This document shows positions 62,222 to 64,000 of a stretch of DNA of 64,000 nucleotides, one piece after another. Position numbers and translations under genes: made by a program. A model generated the notes under the pieces. That model was given only the letters and a program-made list of their open reading frames with translations, had not been told where the DNA came from and made no database searches. The DNA comes from Alkalihalobacillus deserti (GTDB lineage Bacteria; Bacillota; Bacilli; Bacillales; Bacillaceae_D): assembly GCF_020734105.1 (NCBI RefSeq), contig NZ_JAJAFR010000006.1:300422-364421 (forward strand). Reading direction: 5' to 3'. Each line of letters starts with the position of its first letter. Positions within the stretch are counted from its first letter, which is position 1.

Positions 62222-63139
62222 ATGAGGAAAATCGCATTCATACTTCTATTAATAGCTTGTTTTGGGCTTTCAGAGTGGAGCTATGCTCAATCACTTGATT
62301 ATCCTAATGCTTCTATTTTAGTTACAGTTGATGAATTAGAAAAGAATTTAGATGATAAGAACATGTATGTGATAGATGTTAGAAAAGAAGGGTATACGTC
62401 TGGACACATACCTGGTGCTATTCAGTTTGATATGGATCTGTTAGTAGATAATTCACATCCGATTGATGGTTACTTAGTTCAGAAAGAATCATTTGAAAAA
62501 GTAATGAGAAACTATGGTTTAAAAAATGATCATACAGTTGTTATCTATGATCAAGGAGGAGATACGAATGCAACAAGGTTGTTCTATGCTTTGGAGTATT
62601 TTGGACATGAGGATGTGAAAATAGTAAATGGAGGATTTGCAGCTTGGGAAGCGACGAACAAAAAAATATCAACTTCAAAGTACAACATTAATCGTGGAGA
62701 CTTTAAAGTAATAGAAAAACACGATCTTATGATGACCAAAGAAGAAGTAAAGGCGGTAATTGGAAAGGAGGAGGTTGTTCTTTTAGATGTACGTTCTCCT
62801 GAGGAGTATAAGGGTAGGGATGTTCGTGCAAAGAGAGGGGGCCACATTCCTTCTGCTATAAATGTAGAATGGAAAAGTGTACTTAATGAAGTGGGAGTTC
62901 CTGAATTTAGACCATTGGATGAAATAGTTGCTCTATTAGAAGAAGTCGGAGCTAGTAAAGATAAAAAGATAGTCGTCTACTGTCAAAAAGCGAATCGTGC
63001 CTCTCATATGTATTTTACTCTTAGGCTACTAGGGTATGAAAATCTATCTGTATATGAAGGATCGTGGGAGGAGTGGGGCAATGATCCGAACATGCCAATT
63101 GTAAATCCAAGTCAATCAAAAAGTGAGTTCGGTCGTTAA
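62222..63139 (+). CDS. Secreted two-domain sulfurtransferase (rhodanese family)
   Basis: This 305-residue exported protein has a signal peptide (about residues 1-23, ending WSYAQS). Domain 1 (about 30-155) has a rhodanese fold but DQGGDTNA at the active loop, so no catalytic cysteine. Domain 2 (about 175-290) has VVYCQKANRASH with the persulfide Cys. This inactive-active layout is that of thiosulfate or mercaptopyruvate sulfurtransferases. Start ATG 62222 follows GAAAGGAGTGG; the upstream frame to 62147 is in the purT terminator. An exported location is unusual for this class in Bacillus. The next feature is the rRNA promoter region. Confidence 0.9.
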   Translation: MRKIAFILLLIACFGLSEWSYAQSLDYPNASILVTVDELEKNLDDKNMYVIDVRKEGYTSGHIPGAIQFDMDLLVDNSHPIDGYLVQKESFEKVMRNYGLKNDHTVVIYDQGGDTNATRLFYALEYFGHEDVKIVNGGFAAWEATNKKISTSKYNINRGDFKVIEKHDLMMTKEEVKAVIGKEEVVLLDVRSPEEYKGRDVRAKRGGHIPSAINVEWKSVLNEVGVPEFRPLDEIVALLEEVGASKDKKIVVYCQKANRASHMYFTLRLLGYENLSVYEGSWEEWGNDPNMPIVNPSQSKSEFGR

Positions 63140-63282
63140 AATGGATCCAACTAGATGAATGAGCATAAGTGTGTTTCACTGTAACAATCTCCTAAAACAA
63201 ATACACTATGATTGAAATAGGATGTTTTGATATATGTGATAAGTGGTAGAAGGCATATAGGAAATAAAAAAGAAATAAACTA

Positions 63283-63311
63283 TTGCGGAGAATTACTTGG
63301 TGTGGTATACT
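63283..63311 (+). promoter_or_regulatory. rRNA promoter P1
   Basis: TTGCGG (63283-63288) and TATACT (63306-63311) with a 17-base spacer. Confidence 0.75.
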
Positions 63312-63364
63312 AATTTTTGTTGTCGCAGTAATCATCTTTTAAAGGATATTCGCAAAAAAAGATG

Positions 63365-63393
63365 TTGCGTTGATGTTTATAATGTGGTAAGAT
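63365..63393 (+). promoter_or_regulatory. rRNA promoter P2
   Basis: TTGCGT (63365-63370) and TAAGAT (63388-63393) with a 17-base spacer, about 82 bases after P1. The tandem arrangement matches Bacillus rrn operons. Confidence 0.75.
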
Positions 63394-63443
63394 AACAAAT
63401 GTCGCTAATAAGTGACTGTTGTTGACGGAAGTCGACAGTGAAA

Positions 63444-63465
63444 TAGTTCTTTGAAAACTGAACAA
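63444..63465 (+). promoter_or_regulatory. rRNA leader antitermination (boxA-like) segment
   Basis: TAGTTCTTTGAAAACTGAAC is the leader sequence that precedes 16S genes in Bacillus and serves as a Nus-factor boxA site. Confidence 0.75.
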
Positions 63466-63575
63466 AAGCCAAGCGAAAAGAGAAAACATGATTTTCTCGT
63501 CAATTTTCAGCAATTTAGTAAAATTGCATTTTATATCGCTAGCGTGATATAAGCATTGAGCACAAATCAAGCACT

Positions 63576-64000
<425 letters not shown>

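Noticed and set aside
63310..63570. Minus-strand frame in the rRNA leader
   Set aside because: It covers rrn promoter P2 and the boxA segment; a chance frame.

Overview
This window looks like the chromosome of a low-GC, endospore-forming Bacillaceae. Start sites carry strong AGGAGG-type ribosome binding sites, UUG and GUG starts are frequent, and sporulation genes are present (yutH, a Spo0E-like phosphatase, an Sda-like kinase inhibitor). Gene order follows the yut-yuz-yum-yui-yug block of Bacillus subtilis. A 16S rRNA gene with a Bacillus-type leader runs off the right edge. A TRAP transporter and the futalosine-pathway gene mqnE, neither of which is a B. subtilis feature, point to an alkaliphilic or halotolerant relative. 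That placement is inference; the 425 bases of 16S at the right end could test it.

Left half (1 to about 45 kb) is an orderly core block. It runs: a SufR-like regulator and the yutF phosphatase; an orphan PAS sensor kinase; yutG and yutH; the threonine operon hom-thrC-thrB; small Fe-S and redox genes (yutI, yuzD, yutM, yuzB) with two NDH-2-like flavoproteins; dapF; mqnE; yuiA-yuiB-yuiC, yuiD, pepA; a TRAP transporter set between pepA and yuiF; bioY with a candidate BirA operator; HU; alaR-alaT; thiM; a DEAD-box helicase; yugI, yuzA, yugJ, pgi, yugN and yugO. Very clear stem-loop terminators separate most units.

Right half (about 45 to 61 kb) starts at tRNA-Ala(GGC) and is a graveyard. It holds three broken tRNA-Ala copies, a frameshifted toxin-antitoxin pair, an intact OpuC-like osmolyte transporter with only one permease, an M50-like protein with a damaged zinc site, and a tRNA selenouridine synthase. 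It also holds pseudogenes of a chemoreceptor, an allophanate-hydrolase C-terminal domain and an alkaline phosphatase. Intact genes between them include a BMP lipoprotein paired with a diguanylate cyclase, and ilvD. Order returns at purT (with paired PurR boxes), a secreted sulfurtransferase and the rRNA operon.

The most unusual structure is a family of four intergenic elements at about 3.9, 13.0, 24.05 and 29.2 kb. Each has an ~82-base core that folds into nested stems whose arms change in a compensatory way between copies. Each core lies between two related terminator hairpins, and the hairpin sequence differs from locus to locus. A second repeat family (a ~50-base unit) has four tandem copies inside the dead chemoreceptor gene and one inverted copy at 17.1 kb.
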